A stretch of DNA of 34,201 nucleotides from Micractinium sp. NFX-FRZ (Eukaryota > Chlorophyta > Trebouxiophyceae > Chlorellales > Chlorellaceae): the NCBI GenBank assembly GCA_029339195.1, contig JAPTJF010000576.1, positions 1 to 34,201 on the forward strand. Reading direction: 5' to 3'. Under the pieces are notes generated by a model. It was not told the DNA's origin. It worked only from the letters and a program-made list of their open reading frames with translations, and did not search any database. Below, piece after piece: positions 1 through 9,600 of this stretch; positions within the stretch are counted from its first letter, which is position 1; the number at the start of each line of letters is the position of its first letter. The position numbers were made by a program, and so were the translations under genes.

Positions 1-50
1 CTCGCGCTCAGGGGCTGCTTCACGGCGGCGCCGCCGGCTTGAACCGCCAT
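1..50 (-). CDS. 5' end of an unknown gene leaving the left edge
   Basis: On the minus strand an ATG at 50-48 opens a frame that stays open to the window edge (16 codons: Met-Ala-Val-Gln-Ala-Gly-Gly, then Ala/Lys/Gln/Pro). It sits head to head with the MMTAG2-like gene that starts at 226, leaving 175 bp for a shared promoter. This matches the short divergent spacing at 15736-15865. No function can be given from 16 residues, and the composition (Ala/Gly start) would also fit a transit peptide. It could be chance, because a 50-nt open frame is weak evidence in GC-rich DNA. Confidence 0.3.
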   Translation of the reverse strand, partial: MAVQAGGAAVKQPLSA

Positions 51-225
51 GCTGGGGGACTGGCTGTAGGGCCAAGGGATCTGCAGGTGGATGGGGCTCA
101 CACAAGCTACATCAGAGGCAAACGCGGAGAAGGCGTTCATGCTGCCACGTGGTTGAGCGCGCAAGGTTTGCAGACGCAGGCAGTGCGCAAGCTGTCGACC
201 ATTTTGAAGCAGTAAACTCACAGAC
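51..225. promoter_or_regulatory. putative shared upstream region of two divergent genes
   Basis: This is the 175-bp gap between the minus-strand ATG at 50 and the MMTAG2-like ATG at 226. It must hold the 5' UTR and promoter of the right-hand gene, and of the left-hand gene if that gene is real. I see no TATA box or other motif that I can name. The call rests on position only. Confidence 0.35.
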
Positions 226-3200
226 ATGGCGGGCATCTTCAATGTAAGTTTGGAGGGTGGCGGAGCGCTGCTGTGTTGGCTGCTGCAAGTGTGCAGGGGC
301 TGCTGCGTGCTCGTGTTCTCATTCCGACACGGCGCTGCCTGTACCGCTGCTGCAGGGACCTTCGCGCGGAGGCACACGAGGTGAGCGCTCGATTGTGCAG
401 TTCCGGCGCTTCGCGAGCCCTTTTGTTTCTTGGAGCGCCATATTTGGCGCTGCCGGAGCCGCCTGCGGGAGGCGCCTGTTGCAGACTTGAGGGTGGCGCC
501 GCCGCCATCGCCGCCGCCGCTGCCTGGCGTCACCACCGCCCGGCCGCCCGCATTGCTCCACCACACCATCAGCCTGTGCCTTTGCCGTGCAGGCGGGCGT
601 GACCAGTTCTCCTGGGACAATGTAAAGAGCGACAAGGAGCGGGAGTACTACCTGGTGAGCCTGCATGTTGAGTGCTGGTTCTTGCACCGACGAGGCGGGA
701 GTCGTGCCACGCTGTTGGCGGGCAACCCGCTGAATGGCAGGCACGGAGGTTGCCGCTCGACCCAGTGCTGCCCTACTGACACCGAGGCGTTGCTGGCCCC
801 ACGCTGCCTGCAGGGTCACTCAGTCAAGGCGCTGACTGGCAGGTGAGGCAGCCGCCGTCGTCTGGCCGCCTGCAGGGTCGTGTGACGGGGGCGGCAACTG
901 CTTGGCTGGCTGGTAGGCGGGGCCGGCACCCTACCAAGGTTAGCAGCGCCTGGAGCGCTGGGCACGCTGGCTGCTAGCCACCACACCCCACCACGTACCC
1001 CCACCCTTCCCCGCTTTGCCTTGCGCGGCGCAGGTGGCAGAAGGGCAAGGATGTGTACTGGTATACGCGCGACGTGGAGCAGGATGGGGAGGGGGCGGCG
1101 CAGGATGAGCTGGCGATGGTGAAGCAGCGGGAGCAGGACTTGATGATGGAGGTGGGTGCAGGGATAAGGAAACCGAGCTGATTCACTGATAAACACTTGT
1201 GTTGCTGCAGCCTTAGGCATGTTTTTAGGTGCGTCTAGAGTTCCAACCTGCTAGGCGGGCATGCCTTCAAGATGCTGTGTGGGGGTTGCATGGGCTGCTC
1301 AGATGGTGCCGCCGTGATGCGAGCAGCCGATGGAGGCGGGCCGCTCATAGCGTTCCAAACTGTCGCGGGTCCATGGTGGGTGCTCTGACGTGTGTGCCTC
1401 GAGCAGGACATCCACCTGCCCCCCACGAGGGGGACGAGGCCAGTGAAAGGAACCGCTTTCAGTTTGGTATTCCTGAAGACGAGGGGGGGCGAAAGTTGAC
1501 GGCGTTGGTTGTGCCCCCAGCCCTTTTTCACCGTTATCCTCTCACTCGCCTCGTCTCGGCCCTCTCTTCCCCTGCTGACGCCAGCACTAGAAGGAGTTCA
1601 AGCCTCTGCGCCAGCCCACCCTGTTCTTCCCCCCCTCCCCTCCCCTTCGCCCTGCAGGCGCTGGGCATCAAGCCCAAGGCCCCCAAGCAGCTGAAGCAGG
1701 CGCAGCTGGACAAGGGGGACATGCAGAAGCTGCTGCAGGGGACGGGTGGGTGGGCTGGTGGAAGTTTGACCCTTCTTGTTGCTGCACGCATGGCAGTGTG
1801 TGGGCAGGCGGGCAAGGAGCAGGGCACTGGTTGGTTGGTGGGTTGGGGGATGGGTCACTGGCGAGTGATAGGTGCAGGATGGGAGCAGGCCGCTGCAGAG
1901 GAGCGGTGTGTGGGTGGATGCAAGCTGAGAGGCTGCTGGGAGCCGAGGTTGTTTGAAGGCACCAGGAGGGGCACGGGCCTGGTGCACGGCAGTGGGCAGG
2001 GGCAGTGTGCCGCCCACCTGCCGTGCTTCCCCTGCTCACCCTGGGGCCATCACCATCCACATGTGCTGCAGGGGATCAGGAGGAGGCGCCTGGGGCTGCG
2101 GGCGCGGCGGCTGCCGCAGCGGTGGCTGATGCTGACCGGGTGAAGGGGCTGGGCTTCAATGCCAGCATGACCACAGGTGAGGAGGCTTGGCACGAAGAAC
2201 AACACATGCGAAAGGGTGCCACATGAGTTTGCAGGGATGCACGGCAGTTGAGAAGGATGACGCGCGTGCATATCAGCCAGGCATGTGTTCTCTTCTGGTG
2301 CACCCTACCTCGTGCCGCTGGGCACTTGTACCCTCTCTTTCACCTCGCAGGCGCCGCTCAGGCAGGAGAGGATGTGCATCTCACTCACTCCTTTGGCTGT
2401 CCTTGCCGCCCATCGAAAGAACTGTATATGCATCTTTCCACCTCGCAGGCGCCATCCAGGCAGGGGAAGACCGGGAGACCCTGGCAGGGATGGGCGGCAG
2501 CGCTGCCCCGGCGCCCGACACACAGCAGGCAGCCGCAGCGGCGGCTGCTGGCATGCAGCGGCAGCAGCAAGAGGGTGGGCCTGGCGGGCCTGCGCTCACG
2601 GCTGAGCAGATTGCTGAGCTCAAGCGGCGGCGCAAGAAGGAGGAGAAGAAAGCGGCCAAGAAGGCGAAAAAGAAGGTGAGGGGGCAGGGAGGATGGGGGC
2701 AGCAGCATGGAGGGGCGGGGTACAGCAGATCTGTTCCTTCTGCTGTGGGTGCCGACAACTGCATGGAACGCTTTAACCAAGCTTGCAATGGGCCCTCTGC
2801 TTCTGCCCTCCTGAATGTCGTTCTCGCCTCCGCCCCACCCTGCCTGCAGGCCAAGAAGCAGAAGAAGAAGGCAAAGAAAGAGCGGCGCTCACGCCCCAAC
2901 AGCAGTGGCAGCAGCAGCAGCAGCGAATCAGAAGGGGAGGCGGGGCAAGAGCGAGGCAGGCAGGCAGCAGTTCCCGCTGCGCCGGACGCACACAGGCTGT
3001 CGCCGCGCCGAGGCCTGGGTGCACATCGGGAGGAGCCCCCGCAGCAGCGAGGCAGGAGCCGGTCGCCACCGCGCGAGCAGCGGCGGCGCTCTCGCAGCCG
3101 CAGCCCTGAGAAGCAGGAGCGGCAGCAGCGGCGGCAGCGCTCGCGCAGCCCACGCAGGCGGCACGACAGCCCTGAGCCTCGTGCCCGGCAGCAGCAGCAG

Positions 3201-3251
3201 CAGGCGCGGCGGCGGTCACGTAGCAGGAGCCGCAGCCCACGGCGGCGCTAG
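226..3251 (+). CDS. MMTAG2-family (kinase phosphorylation protein) nuclear protein with RS-rich tail
   Basis: Nine exons: 226-243, 356-380, 593-654, 814-842, 1034-1151, 1658-1745, 2072-2176, 2449-2675 and 2850-3251, all joined in phase to give 357 aa. The N-terminus has the signature of the MMtag domain (multiple myeloma tumor-associated protein 2): a Gly/Arg start (SRGGTRGGRDQFSWDNVK), then DKEREYYLG and GRWQKGKDVYWY in residues 8-55. An acidic/charged stretch and AL.IKPKAPKQL follow, as in animal and plant members. Residues from about 200 are Lys-rich (KKEEKKAAKKAKKK). The last exon is dominated by RS/SP dipeptides typical of splicing-associated nuclear proteins. In animals the family is poorly characterised, so a nuclear, RNA-linked role is an inference from the RS tail. 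The last intron acceptor (2448) has a decoy copy 98 bp upstream. Family identification is strong; exon edges are supported by unbroken phase. Confidence 0.88.
2334..2472 (+). repeat. tandem copy of an intron acceptor plus exon start (MMTAG2 gene)
   Basis: The real exon start at 2439-2472 (cacctcgcag followed by gcgccatccaggcagggga) has an upstream copy at 2341-2371 (cacctcgcag followed by gcgccgctcaggcaggaga). The offset is 98 bp, and both copies are preceded by a similar pyrimidine tract. The decoy is splice-competent in appearance and encodes nearly the same peptide start (AAQAGED against AIQAGED). Reading straight through 98 nt would shift the frame. Confidence 0.8.
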
Positions 3252-3792
3252 GCCCTTTGTGCCTGCTGCCCTTCTAGCATTTTCTGATGCAGTCGATGGC
3301 GGCCCGCCTGCCACCAATAACGTGCACTAGCCCGGTGTATGCAAGTTGCTGTCCCTGCTTGCACACAAGCTCAGCCTCCGGTGCAAGCACTTGAAAGAGT
3401 TAGGCGAGGCCAAGGGGCACCACTGGCTACAGCGTGCGCAGCGTGGGCACTCACAAAGGAGGTGCACAGCTCCCGCTTTGCCCATCCAGTTTAGTCTACG
3501 CCGCCGCGTTGGGTGCCGTTCCCCCGCCGGCTTTGCCGTGGTGGAACGGTCCTGTTCACACGCGCCTGGTGAGGGCCAGGGCCCCTCCATACCTGCTGCA
3601 CTTATAAAGGCAGTGAGACTTCCCCCTGTCCGAGGGTTTAGCAGTGGATATGAAAAGCGCACTCACGTGGAGTGGCCCGGCGGTCACCGTCTGCGCGCTG
3701 TGCCTGCTCCGCTCCTGCCTCGGTGTCTCCGGAGCTCCCGTCGCCTCAGGCGCTCTCTTCGCCTCATTGAGTTGCTGTGCGTCCCTAAAATC
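3252..3792. other. intergenic region between MMTAG2-like and OMA1-like genes
   Basis: These 541 bp hold the 3' UTR of the MMTAG2-like gene and the promoter and 5' UTR of the OMA1-like gene. A frame is open from 3346 into the OMA1 start, but the upstream part has no family resemblance and is not needed. I see no TGTAA signal near the MMTAG2 stop. The only recognisable motif is a TATAAA at 3603-3608. Confidence 0.6.
3603..3608 (+). promoter_or_regulatory. TATA-like box upstream of the OMA1-like gene
   Basis: TATAAA stands in otherwise GC-rich sequence 185 bp before the proposed ATG at 3793. It would imply a 5' UTR of about 150 nt. This is a motif match only. Confidence 0.35.
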
Positions 3793-6414
3793 ATGGCCCG
3801 CCGCTTGTGCTCGCTGTTCGGCCTGGCCCGGGCTGCCTCGTTCTTGGAGGGCTCGAGGGCCGCTCGCTTCTGCGCCAACACTGCGATTTTGGGCACTGCG
3901 GCGTATGGAGGCGCGCAGGCGTGCACTGAGTCGGTGCCCTATGCAGAGCAGCGGCGCCGCTTCTTGCCGCCCACGTGGGTGCCCTCCTGGGTGCCGCTGC
4001 CACAGCACATGCGGCACTTGGACTTCACCACTGTGGAAGGGCTGAGCAGCAGCTTTCCGCACGTGCAACAGGCGAGCAGATAGTGTGCGGAAGCACATGT
4101 GGCACGATATGGACTTGCTGAGGACGAAGTTTGCTTTTAGGCCTTGCATGCTGCCCGCCGGCCTTGGCTGCCTAGCAGGCCGCCCGCCAGCAGGCGAGTC
4201 GGGTCCCCTGCAGTGCCTTGCCTCGAGATACTCAGACACTCTGCTTCCTGCCCACATCGCCCGCTTCGTGAAGTTGCTCCCTGCCCCACCACATGCCGCA
4301 GCTGGGTGGCACGGTGATCGAGGTGCCGTCACAGGCAGGCGAGGTCAGGGCCAGCTGGCTGAAGGCAAACGAGGAAGGGGATGCCGAGCTGCCAGGCGTG
4401 TACCGCCCCGCGATCGAGGAGGCGGTGCGTGCCTGTGCGGCGCTGGCGGCCCAGGAGGTGGATCACACGGGGTGCGGCCGGCACATCCTGGTGAGGGGGC
4501 ATGGGCAGCAGTGGCGGGAAGGCAGGCGGCCTGTGGGGCACACATGAGCTCGGCTGCCGGAAGTGAGCTGCCCCAGCCAATGCTTCCCTAATCAGCGATG
4601 GGAAGCCCTGAACGACAGCACATGCAAAACCGCCTCAAACTGCCCATCCAACGTGCTCCAAGGCCCCTCTAAAACACCGCCTCCCCCTGCTGGCCTCCCC
4701 TTTGCAGGACAAGGGCTGGCACCTCGTCATCCTGCCCACCAACGACCAGATTGCAGCAGGATCTCCGGGCGGCGTCCTGCTGCTGTCCACGGGCTTTCTG
4801 CACAGCATCATGGGGAGCGAGCACCCTGGGGAGGCCCTCATGAGCACCATTGCCCACGAGATGGGTCACTGGGCGCTCCGGCACGTGGTGAGGCACCTCC
4901 CCTTCAGCTCCTGCTGGTTGGCGTTGTCTCGAGGGCGGCACTGTGCCGACCGCCTTCACGGCGAGGTTGCCACAAAGCCACGGAACCTCAGCCCTGCAGC
5001 GCCACCACCTGCCTTGAGCACAAGTGGTCTCGTCCATGCCATTCGGGAGCGGGAGCTGGTGGCATCAGCTCAAAGGTCCGACCACTCCCGCTTGGCTTGC
5101 AGGACGAGAGACGTCTCAAGGGCACAGCTGCCGTCCTGCTGGCGGCCCCCATGTCCATCCAGCTGGAAGCACTGCTCAAGATCTTCCGTGGGAAGCGCAG
5201 CAGCCCGACCGACATACATCTGGCGCTGGGGGCATTTTACCGGCAGGAGTTGTGGTGAGCTTGCACCTCTGTCGTGAAGGCTGCCAGCCTGCCACGCCTG
5301 ATTTGCCTGCCGTCCTGTGGCGGCGCCCGCCTCAGGCTGCACATCTGCCCGGCATCTGCGGGCCGCTGTTGCTAGGTGCAGCGGCACTTGGGCACAGGCC
5401 ACGCTGGCTCTGTTGGCAGCCAGGGTTGTGAGGTTACGTGAGGCAATCAATCTCAGGCTGCCAGCTGCCTGCATCATCAATTCATATGCTATTGACAGCT
5501 GTATGACTGCTGCAAGGCTGCCTTGGCTGGTGCCATGAGTAGGTGGGCCCCTCAGCTAATGTGCTGCCCCACTGTCAGTCCATTTGCCAAGGTTCAATCC
5601 CATGCCATGACTGTGCCAACCGTGCCAGTGCAGGCAGCAGGAGTACGAGGCCGACGAATTCGCAGCGGCTCTGCTGGCGCGGGCTGGGGTGCAGCCGCAG
5701 GCCGTGGACGCAGGGCTGAGGTTGTGTGCGCAACGCACAGCAATTGTGGTAACGGGCATGGCAACGAAGGAGAGCCGGTTGGTGGGTGCGCTGCTGCACG
5801 CCTCACCCTCCGCCACAGGGCACCCGGCGGCAGAGGACTCCCTGGCGAGCTTGACGGATTTCAGGCGCAGCCTGGCGCTGACGCTGGTTCCTCAGGGCGC
5901 ACCCGACCCAGATGCAGCGCTGGATGCCGAGCTGCGCCTCATCAAGGCAGGCCTGGACAGCGGCTGCACCGACAAAGTCACTCTGGCACACAATCGGCTG
6001 TATGTGGCCATCCTTGGCGGCCAGATGCTGCACGCTGCAGCTGCACCGCCAGCCACTGGCAGCACAGGTGGCAGCGGCGGTGCGGCGCATGAAGTTCTCA
6101 TTCTGGGCCATGGTGTCCTCACCCCTGCCATGCTGGCGGGCTGCCCCCCGGAGGCAAGGGAGGCAATCATGTTGCTGCTGGATGGCACACACCCGCCCCT
6201 GTCCACACGCATTGCGCGCACCAACCAAGCGGCGGTGCAGCCGGGCTTCCTCATGCGCGCCTGCGCTGCTCCGGCGCCGCTGGGCGGACGCTACCATGTG
6301 GGCAGCAGCCTGGCGCAGGAGGTTGGGGCGCAGCTGGTGGCGGCCCGGCAGGCAGAGGCCGCAGCTGCCGAGGCTGCTGCAAGACACATGCCGGGGAGCT
6401 CACTGCTGTATTGA
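3793..6414 (+). CDS. OMA1: OMA1-like M48 metallopeptidase, predicted mitochondrial
   Basis: Exons 3793-4071, 4302-4490, 4708-4887, 5103-5254 and 5634-6414 give 526 aa. The zinc site is clear. HEMGH lies at residues 206-210 at the end of exon 3. The third ligand is Glu270 in WQQEYEADEF, read across a phase-2 intron. Upstream is a PGG substrate-strand motif (GSPGGVLLLSTGFL, about 174-187), and THPPLSTRI, the conserved M48/OMA1 downstream motif, lies at 452-460. The N-terminus (MARRLCSLFGLARAASF) is Arg-rich and acid-free like a mitochondrial presequence, followed by VPYAEQRRRF. OMA1 is a stress-activated inner-membrane protease that cleaves dynamin-like OPA1 in animals; the algal substrate is unknown. 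The spacing between the Glu ligand and THPP (about 180 residues) is far longer than usual. The weakest join is intron 1, which needs a GC donor at 4072 (cag/gcgagc); an extra exon there is possible. A distant M48 relative of the bacterial LoiP/YcaL type is the alternative. Confidence 0.75.
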
Positions 6415-6484
6415 GTGCACTAGGCTGTCTGCTTGCTCTTGAGCTCATGCGCTCCTTGTAGCCAAGGCATGACAAAGCAGCGAC

Positions 6485-6489
6485 TGTAA
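6485..6489 (+). terminator. poly(A) signal TGTAA of the OMA1-like gene
   Basis: TGTAA, the usual polyadenylation signal of chlorophyte nuclear genes, stands 70 nt after the stop codon at 6412-6414. Confidence 0.55.
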
Positions 6490-6564
6490 ATGTGTTGGTT
6501 GACAGTTACCACAGACTGCCACAGCCGCCCCTCCCCCAGCCTTGTCAGATGGATGGTTCAAGCT

Positions 6565-6569
6565 TTACA
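6565..6569 (-). terminator. poly(A) signal TGTAA of the NOP9 gene
   Basis: The plus-strand ttaca reads TGTAA on the minus strand, 52 nt past the NOP9 stop codon at 6624-6622. Together with the plus-strand signal at 6485 it makes a compact convergent pair. The two predicted transcripts may overlap by some tens of bases. Confidence 0.5.
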
Positions 6570-6621
6570 ATACAGAGTCCATGTGTGCAACGACGCCGAC
6601 GCGGTGAATTATGGGCATGCC

Positions 6622-9600
6622 TCATGCCTGTTCCCCCTTGGCCTTCTTTTTCCCCTTCTTCTTGCCGCTGGCTGCCACATCTGCATATGTAACAAGAATG
6701 CGTAGGCATGTGAGCACTTAGAAGACACAGACCAAGCCAGGTCTTGCAATGAATCAGCTCATAAGGCAAACACATATCATGAAGTGCAGCTGCCAATCTC
6801 ATGTGTCTCTTTTTTCTCCCGACCGCAGCGCCCCCTTCTTCCCTCTTCACCTTGCTGCTGCTGCTCCTCCGGCTGCTGCGTCATTGCCTTCTTCTTCCGC
6901 TTCACCTTGCCGCTGACACCTCCCTCCGCTGCTGGCTGCTGCTCCTCCTGCGCTGGCCGCTGCTCCGCTGCCGCCCCCTTCTTCCCGCTCGTCTTCTTCT
7001 TCTTCTTTTTGGGCTGCTCCGCCTCCGACTCCTCCTGTTGCTGCTGCTGCTCCTCCTGCTGCTCCTCTTCATCCTCTTGCTCCCGCGCCGCTGCCTCCTC
7101 GCCAGCAGCCTCTGCCGCACCAAAGAGGTCCTCAAACTCGCGGCGAGCTGCATCCGCTGCCGCCACCCGCTTCTGCCAGCCGTCGCTGCCCTTTTTGAAT
7201 GCATCCACGTGGCACCTGAGGAGCCGGGGCAGGAAGGTTGGGCATGCACGTTTTAGGGAAGATCCAGAAAAGAGCAGACAGACGGCGGCAGCAGGGTGTC
7301 TGAGCAAGCTGTCCGTTGTTGCAGCAATGCCACAAGTGTAGGCAGCATGCACAGCTGCCAGGACATCATATCGTGATCACAAAGATGCCACAGCCCGGCT
7401 GCTTCTCCTCAAGCAGGCCAGGCTGCTGAACACCTCAGCCCGTCCTCACCCACCCCGCTGTGTCAGCACACTTGATCACCCCAGCTCTGGCCAGCCATGC
7501 CCGCGCTCACCGTCTGAGCAGCAGCGGGCCGCGGTGCGTGGTCATGAGGCGGGGCTCCGCCGCCGCCAGCTCCCCAGCTATCGTCTCCTTCTCAGACACC
7601 TCCTGCAACAAGCAAGACAGAGGGCGCAAAGAGGTCAGCACCAGGCCAGGAAGCCGGGGCAGATGGTTCTGCCATGCTTGCCCTACGCGGCTGGGCAGGG
7701 GAGCCGCGGCCAAAGTGCAGCAAAGCCGGGCGGCACGTGCCCACCCCCCTCTTCTGCCAGCCGCTCTTCCCTGGTTGCCCTCTTGACATCTGCCGCGCCA
7801 TCCACACGCTGCCCACAAAGAGCACTGCTCCTCTGTCTTGAACAGCACTTTCCGCCCTTCCCTGACGGTCCACATTCCCTACAGCACGCCCCCATTCTCT
7901 CCCTGGCCCCTTACTGCCAGTGTTCGGCAACCCTCTGCAGCACTCCCCCTTCCCCGTTCCCTGTGCACCCCTGCCCCGCCGCCCAAGCGCCCGGTGGGTA
8001 GCACTTCTCCATGAAGCTGCCTGCATCGCCTCCCCCTCTGCACCCCTTCCCGCCAGCGCGTACCACTTCCCGCAGCATCCTCCTCCCCTCCTCCCCCCGC
8101 CCGCTCACCGCCAGCGCGTAGCACTTCTCCACAAAGTGGCTGCCGCTTCCGCCCATGGCCACCTCGCCCCAAGCGCCCGCCAACCCCTGCAGCAGAGCGC
8201 GGCGCTTCTTGGCCGCCGCGCCCGGGCCCTGCAGCGGGAGCGCATGGGACGGGCACAGGGGGGGGCGGGGGAGGGAGGGGGGTGGGTCGGGGTTGTCGTT
8301 CACTTGAGGAGCCAGTTCCTCGTCTCACGTTTCAGCACTGCTGACTAACCTTCCCGACGCATCGCTGGCAGCGCACTGATCCGTGCCACCCCTCCGTTTC
8401 ACCGTCTTCACAAGAGTGCAACCATCATTGCCCTGCCGCCTCTCCACCTCGTGCCCCCACCAGCCTCAACTCCCCAGCTCACCTCCAAATAAGCCTCCAG
8501 CACGCGGCAGCCGCCGGGGTCTTTTGCCACATGCTGCAGGCGCCCCGGCTGCAGCGCGGCCACAGCATCGGCCCACTGCTTGCACGCTGCGCCCGGCAGG
8601 CGCAGCAGCGTCCCCAGCATGGCACAGCCCAGCGTGCTCAGCCTGCATGGATCAGGATGCCGGATGCAGGGCGCGGGGAAGACCAACGTTTGTTAGCTGG
8701 GCTGGGTGGGGGTCAAAGGCAGCAAGCACTTGTCAATGTGGATCTGCAGTGCGGTGGTGCAGGGGGGAGTGCGCGTCAGCAAAGTTTTTGGGTTTTGTTG
8801 TAAGGCTCACAGCGGCCTGGGCCTCGAGCAACTGTAATGTGCTCCTCGCTCGCGCAGCGGGATGCAGGTGTGCAGCAGGCAGCAACGTGGCAGGGCAGGC
8901 GAGCACTGGCAGGTGGCCCAGGGGTGTAGGCGGTGTACGTGCAAGCAAAGATCGCGGACGGTTCAATGTGCAGCACTGTGCTGGGTGCAGCAGCATGGCA
9001 CCCCAGAAGTTGCGATGCATTAGAGGAGGTGCAGGGTGCCGACTGAGAGGGGCACACTTAGGCGCCAATCTGTCAGATGCCGCAGCACGCTGTGCGAGCG
9101 GAGCAAATCTTCCTCTCTACCCACCCACAGCACAGAGCAATCACACACCTGCCGCCGCTGCCCAGCTGCGTGGTGGTGTCCAGCGTAAGGAGAGCCTCCA
9201 GGGGTGATCCGCTGGCAGCGCCCTCGCCAGCGGCAGTCCACAGGGCTGAGGCCATCTCCGCCTCCTGCGTGCCCAGCCGGCCTGAGGCCGCCAGCAGCGC
9301 TGCCAGGACGCCGCTGCAGGCAGGCAGGCAGTGTAAAGGCGGGGATGCAGGCAAGGAGACAGTTGGGAGGTTGCAGAGCACAAGCACCGTGTTGCTAGGC
9401 AAGGACAGGCAGGTCCAGTTTGAAAGAACATGCAGGCAGCTACGGCGTGCAGCTGGTGGGATACCCTGCTGCCAGTTGGCTGAACAATTCGCTATCCGTG
9501 CATAGCGGCCCCTGCCCACCTGCGTCGGCTGCGCAGCAGCTGGTGGAAGTTGGGCCGCAGGTCCTCAAACATGCGCTTGAGCTGCAGGGCACAAAGGGAG

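Noticed and set aside
2381..3240. minus-strand frames rich in Ala/Cys/Leu opposite the MMTAG2 RS tail
   Set aside because: These are shadows of the RS- and Lys-rich coding sequence. They have no start context or family match.
3346..3792. in-frame upstream extension of the OMA1-like gene
   Set aside because: The frame is open back to 3346, but the added residues show no family similarity. The Met at 3793 starts a good mitochondrial presequence, and a TATA-like motif lies inside the extension.
6784..7341. plus-strand open frames rich in Leu/Ser/Cys opposite NOP9 exon 12
   Set aside because: They are the complement of Lys/Glu/Gln repeat codons in NOP9, with no independent support.
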